A stretch of 64,000 nucleotides of DNA from Diphasiastrum complanatum. Its lineage: Eukaryota > Streptophyta > Lycopodiopsida > Lycopodiales > Lycopodiaceae. Shown piece by piece: positions 50,521-62,086 of this stretch (the first letter of the stretch is position 1; each line of letters starts with the position of its first letter). The position numbers were made by a program, and so were the translations under genes. The notes beneath the pieces are model-generated. The model was not told where the DNA came from, made no database searches, and saw nothing but the letters and a program-made list of their open reading frames with translations. The stretch spans positions 29,658,340 to 29,722,339 of the forward strand of contig CM055111.1 in NCBI GenBank assembly GCA_029204225.1, read 5' to 3'.

Positions 50521-51023
50521 GTGAACAACAGGCTGCTGTACGGCATGTAGACATGGTATTTTATGTGTGCCAAAGCTTGGTTTCATTAGAATCACTCGCA
50601 TTCTTCATACATAGAGAGAAAATCCGAGTTTTCTCTTAGAGCTCCAAGAAGTTTCTATCTTCTCACTATGGAGAAAGGGAATACATAGTAAAACACACTT
50701 CCTTTGCTAAGTTAGGTGAACATCCAACATGTAATAAGGAGGTAGACTCAACTTTCTTGCCCTAAAATAAAACCCTAGCCTAGATCCAAGAGTCATGCTT
50801 GGTAGGTGCATGGTTGGTAGAAATCTCATCATAAATCAAGGTCTAGATCCTACAAAGTAGGAATCACTATCAAATGGACACAGCCACTCTTGAATCGTGC
50901 TAACCTACATTAGATGTAGATTGTCATGTGGCACTTTGGCCATACAAGTGTCAAACAAAAGATATAGACAATATGTACAATATTATACATGGCTAGATTT
51001 GCCAACATAGGCAATTTTTCACA

Positions 51024-51155
51024 CAAGCTATGTTATAATAGCACTTTATGTCAATGATTCGTTAATCATCAACAATTTGAATCAACTATTACATGAGACC
51101 AAAGCCTTACTCTTGAAGGAATTTGAAATGACTGGTTGGGGCCCTGACTGGGACC
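51024..51155 (+). pseudogene. Copia element C, RT continuation
   Basis: Resumes the RT interrupted at 47,211: VIIALYVNDSLIINNLNQLL, then LLKEFEMTGWG. The catalytic box is YVND. It is cut again at 51,156 by the LTR of Copia D. Confidence 0.8.
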
Positions 51156-52069
51156 TGTTCGATTATTCTCCTACTAATCAACTAATCGACATTTTAATCG
51201 TCGTCCAATTTTTATCCAGACCTGCAGATTTCTTCGTGTTTTTACACAGTCTGCATAACTACTCGGAAACGAACAATGTCGGCATTTTTGAGATTTTCAT
51301 CTTTTGGGATTTTCTCTCACTTCAGCTTTTTTGCAAAATGCTAGGTGCCTCAAATGTTAGGAAATGACATTGGCGAAGACCTTCGCATTTTTTGCATGAT
51401 AGTTTACATTCATTTCTGTAGAGTTATAGTTTACGTTTAAATTTGTAGATAGATTGTTTACGACCAAATTCACCAACTTGCATTAATTCATCAACAAGTA
51501 ATTCGACAATCTACATCTAATGTAGGTTAGCACGATTCAAGAGTGGTTGTACTCAAGCCTACGAGCTTGAACACCTTTGAGCGTTCTAGCTCAGTTCTAT
51601 AGAGTTATTAGATATTGTTGTTGCGCTTATTGCTTATAAGCATTGTGCTTAATTCAGACTTTTATTTTAGTCATTCAGAGATAGCTTAGAGTACGCGACT
51701 TCGATCCACAAACTTGTTGTACTCATGTACATCTGTTTCATTTTCATACTGAATCAATACTATCTTCTTATTGTGTTCAGGTTCGCCTCAGAATGTATGC
51801 GTTTTTGTAGTTCTTCGCGATTGATTATTCAATGCTTAATGTTTGGCTACGTAATCACTATAGTACTTATGATTTTAAAGTTAGCTACTACAAGATCGAA
51901 CACGATTTCTATCACTATTGTTTTGTTCGAAATCGATAGGCATAGTCATGCATAGAGAAAGAGAAAGATAGTTTATTCTGCTGCACACTATAAGTTTTAA
52001 TTCTTGTCATTCGAATTTTTTTTATTCAATTCTATTCGACCTATCTTTTCATCACACGTCTTTCCAACA
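51156..52069 (+). repeat. 5' LTR of Copia D (914 bp)
   Basis: Starts tgttcgattattctcc and ends tttccaaca immediately before a PBS, giving TGTTGGA/TCCAACA-type ends. Its first 340 bp match the sequence at 63,646-64,000 at roughly 90 percent. It also contains, at 51505-51546, a 42-base segment identical to part of the Copia B LTR. Confidence 0.88.
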
Positions 52070-52081
52070 TGGTATCAGAGT
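52070..52081 (+). promoter_or_regulatory. Copia D primer-binding site
   Basis: tggtatcagagt abuts the LTR end with no gap; it matches the iMet tRNA complement for 11 bases. Confidence 0.88.
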
Positions 52082-52257
52082 CGTTGATTCTTCGATGCCT
52101 AATACTATATCAAAGCACAAGCTCTAATACTTGATATCTTTTGTGATATCAAATTATTCTTCAGTTTGAATCAATTTGTTTCGATATTAGAGAATTGATT
52201 TCCAATTGTAGCGCAACACAATATCTCTCTTAATGTCGACATACTGAAGTTCTAGAT

Positions 52258-53025
52258 GGATTCTCAAAGTAAAGTCGGTCTTATTGCAGACAAGCTGAAT
52301 GGATCCAATTATCATTTATGAAAATTTAAGATGAGATCTTGCTAATCGCCAAGGATGTTGTTACAGGTGTTGAAGTGAAGCTTGAAGACGACATAGATGA
52401 CTCAAAGTGGAAATTAAAGGATGGTAAAGCTTTCGCGCTTATTATCATCGATATATCAGATACATAAATTGGCCACATAGCTGAAGCCAAAACTTCAAAA
52501 GAAGTTTGGGACATCCTGAGCTCACTATATGATGTGAGAGACATAACTACCAAGTTACATCTTCGAAGAAAATTCTTCACACTCAAGATGTCGAACAATG
52601 ATTCTCTTCAGAATCATATTAACCAGTTTAAGAATCTCTTGCAACATATGGCCACTATCAGATTAGTCATAGACGATCAAAATGCAATTATGACATTGCT
52701 TTTAAGTCTGCCCTCTACATATGAGAACTGGGTGATGATCATCACGACACACTTAGATTTAACTCTTACCAGAGTTATCACTATGATGCTGCAAGAAGAT
52801 AATCGAAGAAGTCAAGACACTCAGTCTACCTCTTTGTCTCATGCTCTATATGTCAACAAGGGCTCGAAACGACAGAAGCAGAAAAGCTCCAAGCAGTCAG
52901 CATCGAATCATAAACAAACTCAAAGTCAAGAACAATCATCAAATCCAAATTCGTCAAAGAAGAAGATGTTTTGCAGCTATTGCAAATGCAATAACCATGA
53001 GATCCAGGATTGCCGAATTCTTTAG
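52258..53025 (+). pseudogene. Copia D gag
   Basis: Starts MDSQSKVGLIADKLNGSNYH, then has several stops to 52,530. It is open from 52534: KLHLRRKFFTLKM, HINQFKNLLQHMATI and LLSLPSTYENWVMI, a Lys/Gln/Ser-rich basic stretch and a CCHC knuckle, CSYCKCNNHEIQDC, ending at 53,025. Protease and GAG-pre-integrase do not follow; unrelated DNA does. Confidence 0.85.
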
Positions 53026-53856
53026 GGTCGATGTTCTCATGTCGTAGTAGCCCTCCCGCCTGTCAACAAGGGCTAGAACATTGGATAGGTACCTAACTAT
53101 GTTTTACCTAACACTAGCACCACTAACACTACTCACCCCTAACTCTACTCCACTAAACTAACATTCATCATGATTTTAGAGAGAAAGTGAAGAGAAGAGT
53201 AGAAGAGATAGAGGAAAGAAGAGAGAAAGGGAGTGAGGGTGGAGGTTAGCTCAAATGTTCCTTATGCTTGCTAATGGAGAAACATTCATTATCACAACAA
53301 AAAATATGTAAACTAGAAGCAAATGGAAAGTACAACCAAAAGCATTAGCAAGTAGTGAATAGCAAATGAGGATGCTTCTCTCCAAAGTTTGGTAGAGTTT
53401 CCTCCTTCTCAATAAGCATGGAAATAGAGTACAAATGGTGTTTTTTATAAAATGGGAAAGGCCCTTGTCCCAAATCCTATTGACTAATATTCACAACGAT
53501 CCTAACCATTCATCTTGGACCCAACTTGATCCAAGGGTCCATAAAAAGTATATTAGTACTCACAAGATTCATGTGAGTCCAAAGTTGGACCCAACTCTAA
53601 AAAGTAAACTTCTAAGTTTAAAATGACTTTGGGCCTCAAGTTCTATTTTAATTACATAGGGCCCAAGTCTATTATTTCTATTTACAATTAGCTTGCGTGC
53701 TCATTGGGCCATGGGCTTATATGTGCAAGAAACCATGCCCTCGCAACACATTTGTTGACTCACTTTTTTTATTCGCTCTATGTTGGGAATACCCCCCAAG
53801 AGGACCCATGGCTTGAAGTAATGCCGGTCCCTCGGCACTCGGCCGGTTCGCTTGGC
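53026..53856. other. Unassigned sequence between Copia D gag and unknown ORF
   Basis: No gene. It contains a purine-rich patch (53,160-53,250) and repeated aacactac/taaca words near 53,100. It may include the 3' end of the minus-strand unknown element. Confidence 0.4.
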
Positions 53857-53859
53857 TCA

Positions 53860-56751
53860 CCGCTGGTTGATTAGGTACGTCGTGACATCTTCCATGAATG
53901 TGATTCTGCCGATATTTTTCAAGTCTTTATTGGTGTGCAGAGACTTGTGGACGTCAGTGATCCATCGTTGATCGATCCAAACTTGAAAGCGGCTCATCCA
54001 GGGATGTCCCAGAAGGCCGTCTCGGTAATACACATGAGCGATTGACAGTTGATCCTCCACACAATCTGAGGCCAATGCCTTATTAGAATCAAAACAAATT
54101 GGTGGGAGAAAGTTATCCCACTTGGTCTCAATTCCCATCAAGATATTCCAAGTCCCGGACGTAAGTTGCTGCTGTGCGGACTGTTGGATTTGGACAATTG
54201 AGATACTCCGTGAAAAATTTGTTGAGAGCCCTTTGGGCGTCTACAGCCGTTGTCCAGCCATGCTCAGAGTTGATTTTTGGCCAATTATAGTTGTTGAGCA
54301 TGATTTTGTCCATTGGGGTGCCGCATTCCGCCCATTTGATTCGTCGTAGACATGGCAGGAAATGGATGTTTACCCGAAGTTGCTGAGGACCTGTCACATA
54401 AGCCCTGATGGCCGCAGAGTTACGCTTGAAGAGCTGATGACGCCACTCTGGTTGTGGTAAGAGGGTGGAGAGTGCCTGTAGCTCATTTCCCTTGATAGTT
54501 TGCGCTGAAAAGGATATATGCCAACCATCACTTGAAGACTCGTGGGGATATTTGGATAAGAATTCATTGATTTTCTCTTCCACGGACTTGGGACATCTGA
54601 AAGCCCGGTGGATAGATATGGTGCGCGAGCCTCTTGATGAGGAGGCTTGTCCTTCTCCATGGCTATGGCTGGGATCCGTGTCCTGGCCTTGGTCCTGCGT
54701 CTCAGCTCCAGTATCGGGAGTCCCTTGGTTGTGCCCGTCTGACTGCTTGCTGGCCTTGATCTTGGCTCGTGCTTGCATGGGCAACATCAAAGAGAGGTGG
54801 CGTTGGAATTACCACCGGGGTTGGCTGAGCCTTCTGCTCCATAAATTTCTGACAAGCCTTGAGGGCTTGTTTGGCCTGGGCGAGCTCTTGAGTTGTATTG
54901 GCCTGGTACTTGTAGAACTCTGCCTAGTAGATGTTCAAAGTTTGACTATAGATCTGCACCTGATGCATGAAAAGATTCATCTCTGCTTGAGAGAGTGGCC
55001 TTGAGTCAGGTGTGGGTTGAGCTAACCAGGTGAATTTTTCGCTTTTTAGTGCTTGCACCTCCGCTCCCATGCGTGTGTTTTCTGTTTCATATATCTGGAG
55101 TTGCACCTGGAGGGGGCCAAGCCGTTGGGACGCTTCAGACTGAAGCTCCTGTAGCTTTGTGGAATCATTTGTTAGCACTTTGGAGAGGCTTTGAATATAC
55201 TGATTGAGGCCATCCTCCTTTTTCTACAACTTTAGGATCTCCCAGTGCCCGTCCTGCTCGTGTTGTTGAGTGATCATCAGCTCTTGCTACAACTTGGTAA
55301 TTTCTGCTTGTAGTTGGATGTTGTTGGTTGCTAGATGCAGTACCCGACTGTCTAATGAGGCTCTGGATGCTACCCCCAAGGCTTGGTAGGCTGTCGTTAG
55401 GTCTGTTGGAGCAGTCGGTACACTGACGCTTGCAGGGTCTTGTGAGGTAGTGGCCTCGACGACTTGTACAATGTCATCGTCGTCCTCCTCGATGAGCTTC
55501 TCCGGTGATCTCTTGTCATTAGGTGCAGTGGGATCTGCACGATTTGGCGATGAAATAAAAACAGTTTGTACAAATGCGTCATCAGGCAACAGCTGGTCAC
55601 TCTCGACATCAGTTGGTCGCCCTCGACAACCTTTAACGGAGAAGTGGGTGGTGTGAGAGGAACAGAAGTGGAGACAAGGGTGGAGACAGTTTGTCCAAAA
55701 GAGAGAATGGAGGGAACAGAGGTAAACTGTAAGGTGGTGTGGAGGACGGAAGAAGAAGATGGGGCTGAAGTGGCCTGACGTGGTGGTGAAGAGTTTATGA
55801 CCTGCATCTACGTCAGGGTGTCTGGAGACAACTGTGAATTAGCAGGATTGAACTAGAGAGGAACAACCGTGGAAGTAGAGGGGATGGAAGAAGCGATGGT
55901 TATGGAAGGGTGGTTAGAAAATGGAACAAAGGTAGAAGTAGTATCAACAGAAGAGATGGGAATGAAAACAAAAATAGTAGTTGCGGGTTGAGCAGAAGAA
56001 AAAGAAATAGAAATAGAAATAGTGGTAGAGGACTGTACAGATGAGAATGTGTCAGTGGTAGAAGCCGGAGCTATTACTGGTGTGGTGGTGGTGGTGCGGC
56101 GTCTGGTAGCAGGTGGGGATGAGGAGGAGGGGGTAGCGCCACGTATTCTTTTGCTTAGTTTGTGGATGAGGAAGGTATACTAGTCGTATGGCACAACCGT
56201 GGAGCCAGGGAATCCCAAAAAGGACTCCACAATCTGACTCAGCAGCATGGACTGGATTCTGTCCTTGCCAAATGTTGAAACAACCAGAAAGTTATTCAAC
56301 AGATGCGTAGCCATCTGAATGACTGGTTCCGTGATAGCCTCTATCAGGTACCCGTTGTTAGTTTGGATCAAAATTTCTGGTGCAGTCTGGGTGACGAAAG
56401 GTTTTATCAAGGCTTTTGCCTGATGATGAGAGATGGGCTGGCGGTCACCAGACATAATGTTGACAGTGACCATCGAGTCCGCATTAATTTGTACGTGTTA
56501 CCCTAGTACAAGAAGTGGAAACGCGACTTCGACGCGTCCCAGGTGGCATAAGCATGAAGGGCAAGGCCCATGTTGATGTCAAAGCTGAAAAGCTCTGGAT
56601 AGAAACCCATTGTTTCAAGAAGTGGTCCAGCAATCTGAAGCCATGGTTTAATCAAGGCATCAAAAGGCAAGGGCCAAATCTGGGTGTTTGATGTTATTTC
56701 TCGCTGGATCACCTGCTTGGTGCCAGAGTTATCAGAAGATGAGGAGGCCAT
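53860..56751 (-). pseudogene. Unidentified decayed long ORF, possibly gag-like
   Basis: Minus-strand coding texture over about 2.9 kb, broken by stops (for example at 56,503 and near 56,180) and frame changes. In order: start MASSSSDNSGTKQ at 56751; a helical globular part (WPLPFDALIKPWLQIAGP, LLNNFLVVSTFGKDRIQ); a Ser/Thr/Pro-rich linker (56,100-55,600); an acidic patch EEDDDDIVQ; a coiled coil (about 55,200-54,950, KLQELQSEASQRLGPLQVQL); a Gln-rich stretch; and a second globular part (54,600-54,130, RVNIHFLPCLRRIKWAECGT). I recognise no family. The modular layout, and its position in a retroelement nest, suggest a structural protein of an unclassified mobile element. Confidence 0.5.
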
Positions 56752-58774
56752 GTTAGCAGTGATAGTTAAAGTGCGAAAAAGTAGAAAAAACGATGGAATT
56801 GGTAAAAAGATATGGAAACAAGAAAAACAGTGGATAACAAGAGTTGGATAGTAGTAAGAGTGGTTCAGAGTGCAGATCAAGGTTCAAAGTATACAGATGA
56901 TGGCTTGTATGAAGTTTGGTCACATTCGGAGAACTTGGAAATTTTGGTCAAAATTTGAGCAGAGCTTCGCTAGGAAAGGTGACAAATGACTCGAATTCAG
57001 CCCTTATATAGCGGAATTTAGAGTGCGTATTAGGTGTAATCTACTTTCTCTTGCTTAGTTCCACCCAAATTTTGGCAAGAGCTTTTTTCACAAAATTCTA
57101 AGACCTCAGAGCAGCCTACGAGAGTTCAGAAGGTGATTTGACTGTCCTACGAAGGTTCTGTGAGGGTTCAGACAATCTGTGAGGGTTCAATCCTCGCAAG
57201 AAGTGAATGCTCGCACAACTTGCTCTTGTGGTTGGATTTTCAAGATCAGACCATGTAGGCTAATCTCATTGCTCTGATTCTATTTATGGCCCTTGCAAAG
57301 GTTGGTTTGATGATCTTGATGCTCTGCGAGGGTTCTGAAGATTCTGTCCCTTGGAACCCTCGCACACACTAAAAAATGATATTTTTTCCATCAGTAACTC
57401 TCGCAAAGATTTTCATAGACACATCTGGGTCAGATCTAGTGATTGTCCAAGTTTCAAGAGCTATCTCTAAGGGGATCTCTAGAAATCATGAAAAAAGAGC
57501 TATTTTTGAGTGTTTTTTCGACGAGATCTTGAGATTTTCTGATTCTTAACTTTTGTAAACTGGTAATTTGTTACATCCATGTTAGATCTAGCTGTAGGTA
57601 ACTCTCTGAAAATCTTGATAGATATTTGGTAGCTGATCCATCAGTTTTGGTGATTTTTGCCCTTATTTTGCGACGGTTTCTGAGATCGAGGTCTCTGATC
57701 TGCAAATTGGGGCTTATGGGTGTAATCTGATGATCTGCTTCCCTCTTGACACTATCTGGACCTGTCTTGATCTTTCTAGATCTAGTGGTGATGGCCTTGC
57801 AGATGAACTTTTCTTCTAGTAATTATGATTAACTAATTTGATAGACATTGTACACAATTCTTTCAACTGAAATGTTTCGCGAAGTGTTTCATGCCTTCAC
57901 GATTGCCCCTTACTACCCATAACAAAAAATCACTTACAGGTTGCTGTTCAATATACTAGTATCGTATGGTATCGGCTTGGTGTTAGATTCATACTTGGTG
58001 TTGGCCACTCTCGCTGTCACTATCAATATTGTCTTGGTGTTGGTGTCGGTTTCGGACACTCACCGATATTGTATTGGTGTCAGCCAGTATATGCTGGAAA
58101 ATGTTGAAGTTTACACTTTTCCAATAGTTATCATAACATGGTATAACTTACAAAACATAGGACACATTTTCTTTTGCAATTTGATCAACATAAATGTTAG
58201 TGCCATGCAATTTAATTTCAAAATAATCACCTGGATTCTTTGCGTTCACCTCAGAAACCTTGAGCCAGCAAATATCAGAAATAATGTAATAAGTCTTGAT
58301 TAACATTGTGTTTTACTAAAACAAGTTCACGCCTGTGAATGCAGCTACACGCAGGGTGTTTTGCCCGCTTTCTGAAGCGAAATTCGTGAACAGAGGGCCT
58401 GAATCTAGCAAGTTTATTGTTATGGCATCACATTCTTTATCAATATCAATCTTCAGCTCCTTTTTTTAAAATTTAACTAAGTAATGCTTCTATTGTCAAA
58501 TTTTCTGATGGTGCAAGTTCAAATTGGCCTTTGTTTAATACTGGGATGCTTTGGTTTGAGATGATAGAGTACTGCATATCAATCAAGTACTGACAACAAT
58601 TTTTGCTGTTATTCCTTGATTGGGAAGAATCATTCATAAGCAGAGAGAATCTATAAGGAAGAGTGAGATAGCTGCGGCAATAGGTCAACTTCCATCGGTA
58701 AGCAAGAGTATGAAATTCATTGCTTGCTTAATGAGATTCCTGATATACTTTTTGCTGCTGGATTCTTTATGCAG
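56752..58774. other. Non-coding region before MDH exon
   Basis: Upstream leader of the unknown minus-strand ORF, then AT-rich DNA. The word gagggttc and its complement recur at 57,160-57,370, and ttggtgtt/atcggtgtc words at 57,960-58,090. The first MDH exon, expected to end in a Rossmann glycine motif, was not found. Confidence 0.45.
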
Positions 58775-59577
58775 GCCAGATTGGTTATGCTCTTGTCCCC
58801 TTGATTGCACGAGGGACAATGTTGGGACCACATCAACCTGTCATCCTACACTTATTAGACATTCCACCTGCAGCAGAATCCTTGAATGGCGTGAAGATGG
58901 AGCTCATTGATGTTGCATTTCCTCTTCTTAGAGGTTTTCAACCATTTTTTTCCATATTAAGATGAGTTTCTTGTCAGTTTCTGAATTGTCTTCACTACGG
59001 AAAAAATGGAACCAGTTATCTTTCAAGTTCTTTTGCTTTCAGTGAAAATTCTCTTCCTATAATGTTAATCTCTTCTAGCTATGTCCTATATCTTTTCCAA
59101 GCATTGTGGCTTCATTCATTTAGTTCAATAAGCCATGTTGACATTCCCTTCATTTGGGCAGTAACATTTTAGAATGTACATTTTACAGGCAGTGTGAAGC
59201 TCTCCTTGATTATGAATAATACTCCTGGAGATGTAGACATTGTTGTTTTGTGATGGGACTGTTTTATCAAATTCAATATTTTCAACGTCAATGTCTTCCT
59301 CTTCAGAAACTTGTGAAGAATCAAATTTTCACTGTAGACGATCTTTTTCCTTTATTATTGAGCTAATGTTTCATTTTCTTGAAGTGTTCTGGTGCTTTAG
59401 GTTTCATGCAATTTTATATGCAGCCGAGTAATCCGAGTCACCTGTAATTAGGTTGAGCTTCAAGTTTCAACATTACAATGTTCAAGAATATTGTACACTT
59501 TTCATATCTCTGGTTTCAATTCTCTGTACACATGATGGATGCAGGTGTTGTTGCAACAACCAATGTTGTAGAAGCAT
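58775..59577 (+). pseudogene. Cytosolic malate dehydrogenase, two internal exons
   Basis: Exon 58775-58933 encodes [20 protein letters not shown], ..[18 protein letters not shown] and DVAFPLLRG; exon 59545-59577 encodes VVATTNVVEAC. Phases join correctly and the splice sites are canonical. This is the NAD-binding part of plant cytosolic NAD-malate dehydrogenase, without frame damage. The following sequence does not continue the protein (expected GVNVAVMVGG), and neither the start nor the catalytic domain is in the window. It is flanked by retroelements inside the two halves of Copia D. It is either a captured gene fragment or part of a split gene; fragment is favoured. Confidence 0.8.
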
Positions 59578-60454
59578 GTAAATACGACACTAAGTTTATT
59601 CACGTTTTTTGGTCTCCGTTTGCTTGTTTTTTTCCATATGATCTTTTGCAAGTTGTATTCTGAGTATAGGATGGGTTTTAGACACCAGATTTAGGTGATT
59701 TTTATGCATTAGCTTCTTTCCCCACCCATGCAATAGTCTTCACTCATTTGTTTCTACTTTTCACAACTCTTTGTTGCTTTATCGCAATTTCAGTAGTAGC
59801 TACATAGGCTTGTTTTTGGTTTTTTTGAAAACTGATTTTCTAGGGTTCCTGGTTAAAGGATCCATGGACTAGTTATTTATGGCTCATTCCTAAATTAACA
59901 TTTGAGGGTAACATGAAGGTACAAATGATAAGTAATAAAGTGCAGACAAAGATTGAGAATATGGACAACAATTCTCTAAACTTTCTACTTTAATTGTCTT
60001 TGATCCACTAAAGATAGTACTTACAATATCGTGTTCAGCAAAATGGAAATGATGAAGCCGCAGGGGGAGATGTGAATCTCACTATGAAGAATTCTGTAAA
60101 ACTAGAAATAATGTGTTGCAGAATGATGGTGGATGTTGATTTGAGTTCATTTCAGTTGCCGTGACTGGTTCCCTTTTCTAGTTTGCTATGTGCATTATTA
60201 AGAAAAGGTAGATGTGTTTCTTTCCGTCCTCAGTATGCTGCAAGGAAGTCTACTTTAATTGTGCTTTGAAAACATTGGACGTGTATTATTTACAAGGAAT
60301 AGACAAAAGCAAAGGTTTTAATATAAAAAAAACACGGAATCAAAATCTTAATATGTTTTCTAAAGAACATTTTTTTTTGGTGCATCTAGTGTGGGTAGCA
60401 AACATGTACACACTAGTGTTTAGCTGGTGATCCCAAAGTGAGTCTTGAAGATTT
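59578..60454. other. No gene recognised
   Basis: AT-rich sequence following the last recognisable MDH exon; no further MDH exon identified. Confidence 0.5.
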
Positions 60455-62085
60455 TCTCGAATAAATAGTATTTTAAAACATCATGTAAAAGCTTTCAATT
60501 ACTAGTGAAAGCCTTGGATTGAAGTTTCTGCCAGCTACTCTGTCAAGGACGCTTTCCGTGAAAGGTAGAAGAAAATGATCATTTTTGGTGACTGCGTTTA
60601 GCGCCTTCAGATTCGCATTTTGCCATTCTTCTTGGGTACTATAACTATTGGTGATACCCATTCTGCGTGCTCGATTTCATAGATGAAATCAACGTCTAAC
60701 AGCTTCTGCAACTCTTGTTTGATCAGTTCTATATAGTTTGGGTTGCAACGGTAATAACGACTTACCTTGGGGACTGCTCCATCCACCAAGGGTATGGTGT
60801 GCTGGACTACCGTTGGTGGGATGCCCTTCAGATCACTGTAATTCTAGGCAAAACAATCCTTGTACTCCACCAACAATGATCATAGTCTTTTGAATTGTGT
60901 GGGTGTTAACTGCTCTTTCACGTATATGATCTTTTCTTCTTCACCTGGCTCGGCAAGGTTCATGGGTTGCGTTTGCGCAGGTCCCTCGAATACTTGTTCT
61001 GCTGGTGCCTGACTTTGATCAGGTTCTCGTTGAGGTTGCGGCATCATAATTACCACGTCGTCCAAGATATAATTCTTGAAGGTCTCAAGCATCTCGTGAA
61101 CTGGTGCTCGTCGAGATTCCTCCTTCAACATATTGATCTTAGCCCGACTGATCATCCTTTGATTCTCCGTCTTCTGAGAAGAGGATGACGCTGTATCAGA
61201 GTCCATCCTGATTGACTTCAAAGAATCCAACACCCTCTTCTTGTCTCTTCTTGTCATATGGGTGGATTCATTCTTATTGTCTTTCTTCGGAACTGGTGTG
61301 ACATTCGCCTTGTAGTTGCGAATATCAATATTCACTATAGCTATAGCTTCTTCGAGTAAATCACTCCATCGGATCACCTGGTTGTAGCTATGTTTCAACT
61401 GGTTCTTCTTGTTTGCAGGTGCCTTTGGTGGATCTATCCTTGAAACTTTCACCATAGTAGATTTTTGCGGCGATTGAGCTGGTACTCTCTTAATTCCGTA
61501 GCGATCTAGGTCCATGTGCTATAGGACTTGCTCATCAGTCAACTCAGTCTCCTTGTTGTAAGTCAGAGCATGTTGCCAAGGGACTAAATCATCGTCCATT
61601 GGGTTCTCAATAGATTTCCCTGACAGCCATGGTACGTTGATCATATTCATCTCAAATGTAATTGGTGTGTCCATGGTGTAACACTTGGGTGAAGATGTGC
61701 TGGGTTCAGGATCCGATTCATATTGACATGTTTGACAGTCAGTCGTTGCTAATGCATCCGTCCATCTCACGACATTTGTCTCTGAATCATAGTGACCACC
61801 CTTGGCTTGCCTTGGGCGATCTATCGTATGATCTGTCGTGGATGATCCGTCATCAACCTTGGGTGCAATAGGTTTTACCGCCCATGTGGTTGGATCGACC
61901 TTCACAACTTGTTCTCTACTTTCAAATGTGAGTTTTTCCATACCCCAGTTGTAAACTACTTGTGCAGTCCTCAACCATGGCCTTCCCAGTAAAACATGGC
62001 TTTTGGTAAAGTCGATCTCCTTGTTTGCCATAGCTGCATCCTTGGAAAGTAGACTAGGATTCCTTTTAAATCGAGTCATAGGCAT
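60455..62085 (-). mobile_element. Ty3/gypsy pol fragment (protease to RT start)
   Basis: Minus strand, in order: retropepsin end (62,040-61,900, HVLLGRPWLRTAQVVYNWG); a long acidic/polar linker (61,890-61,519); a stop and a second open block (61,515-60,880) without known motifs; then the RT N-terminus VDGAVPKVSRYYRCNP, EHAEWVSPIVIVPKKNGKMR and LNAVTKNDHFLLPF. Similarity ends near 60,530 before the catalytic box. Gag and everything after early RT are missing. Confidence 0.85.
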
Positions 62086-62086
62086 G

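Larger units (their letters stand above)
47212..51023 (-). mobile_element. Copia element B with internal inversion and deletion
   Basis: A minus-strand element with LTR ends TGTGAAA...TTTCACA. The complete 3' LTR is 47212-47868, with a polypurine tract (ccgaaggag) just inside. Reading on the minus strand, integrase core (48,380 to about 47,990: DYSRYCWMYLLSSKS, KVLRSDNKGEYI) passes directly to the end of RNase H (LADLFIKSLPKE), so RT is deleted. The segment 48,390-50,520 is flipped: the last roughly 155 bp of the LTR, PBS, gag, zinc knuckle, protease and GAG-pre-integrase lie on the plus strand. The remaining 500 bp of 5' LTR is at 50,520-51,023. Confidence 0.85.

Noticed and set aside
57941-58303. 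120-codon ORF with hydrophobic stretches
   Set aside because: Built largely from repeated ttggtgtt/atcggtgtc words; no start context or family similarity.
59578-60454. Further MDH exons downstream
   Set aside because: Looked for the expected next segment and the catalytic HNRA region in all frames and saw neither.
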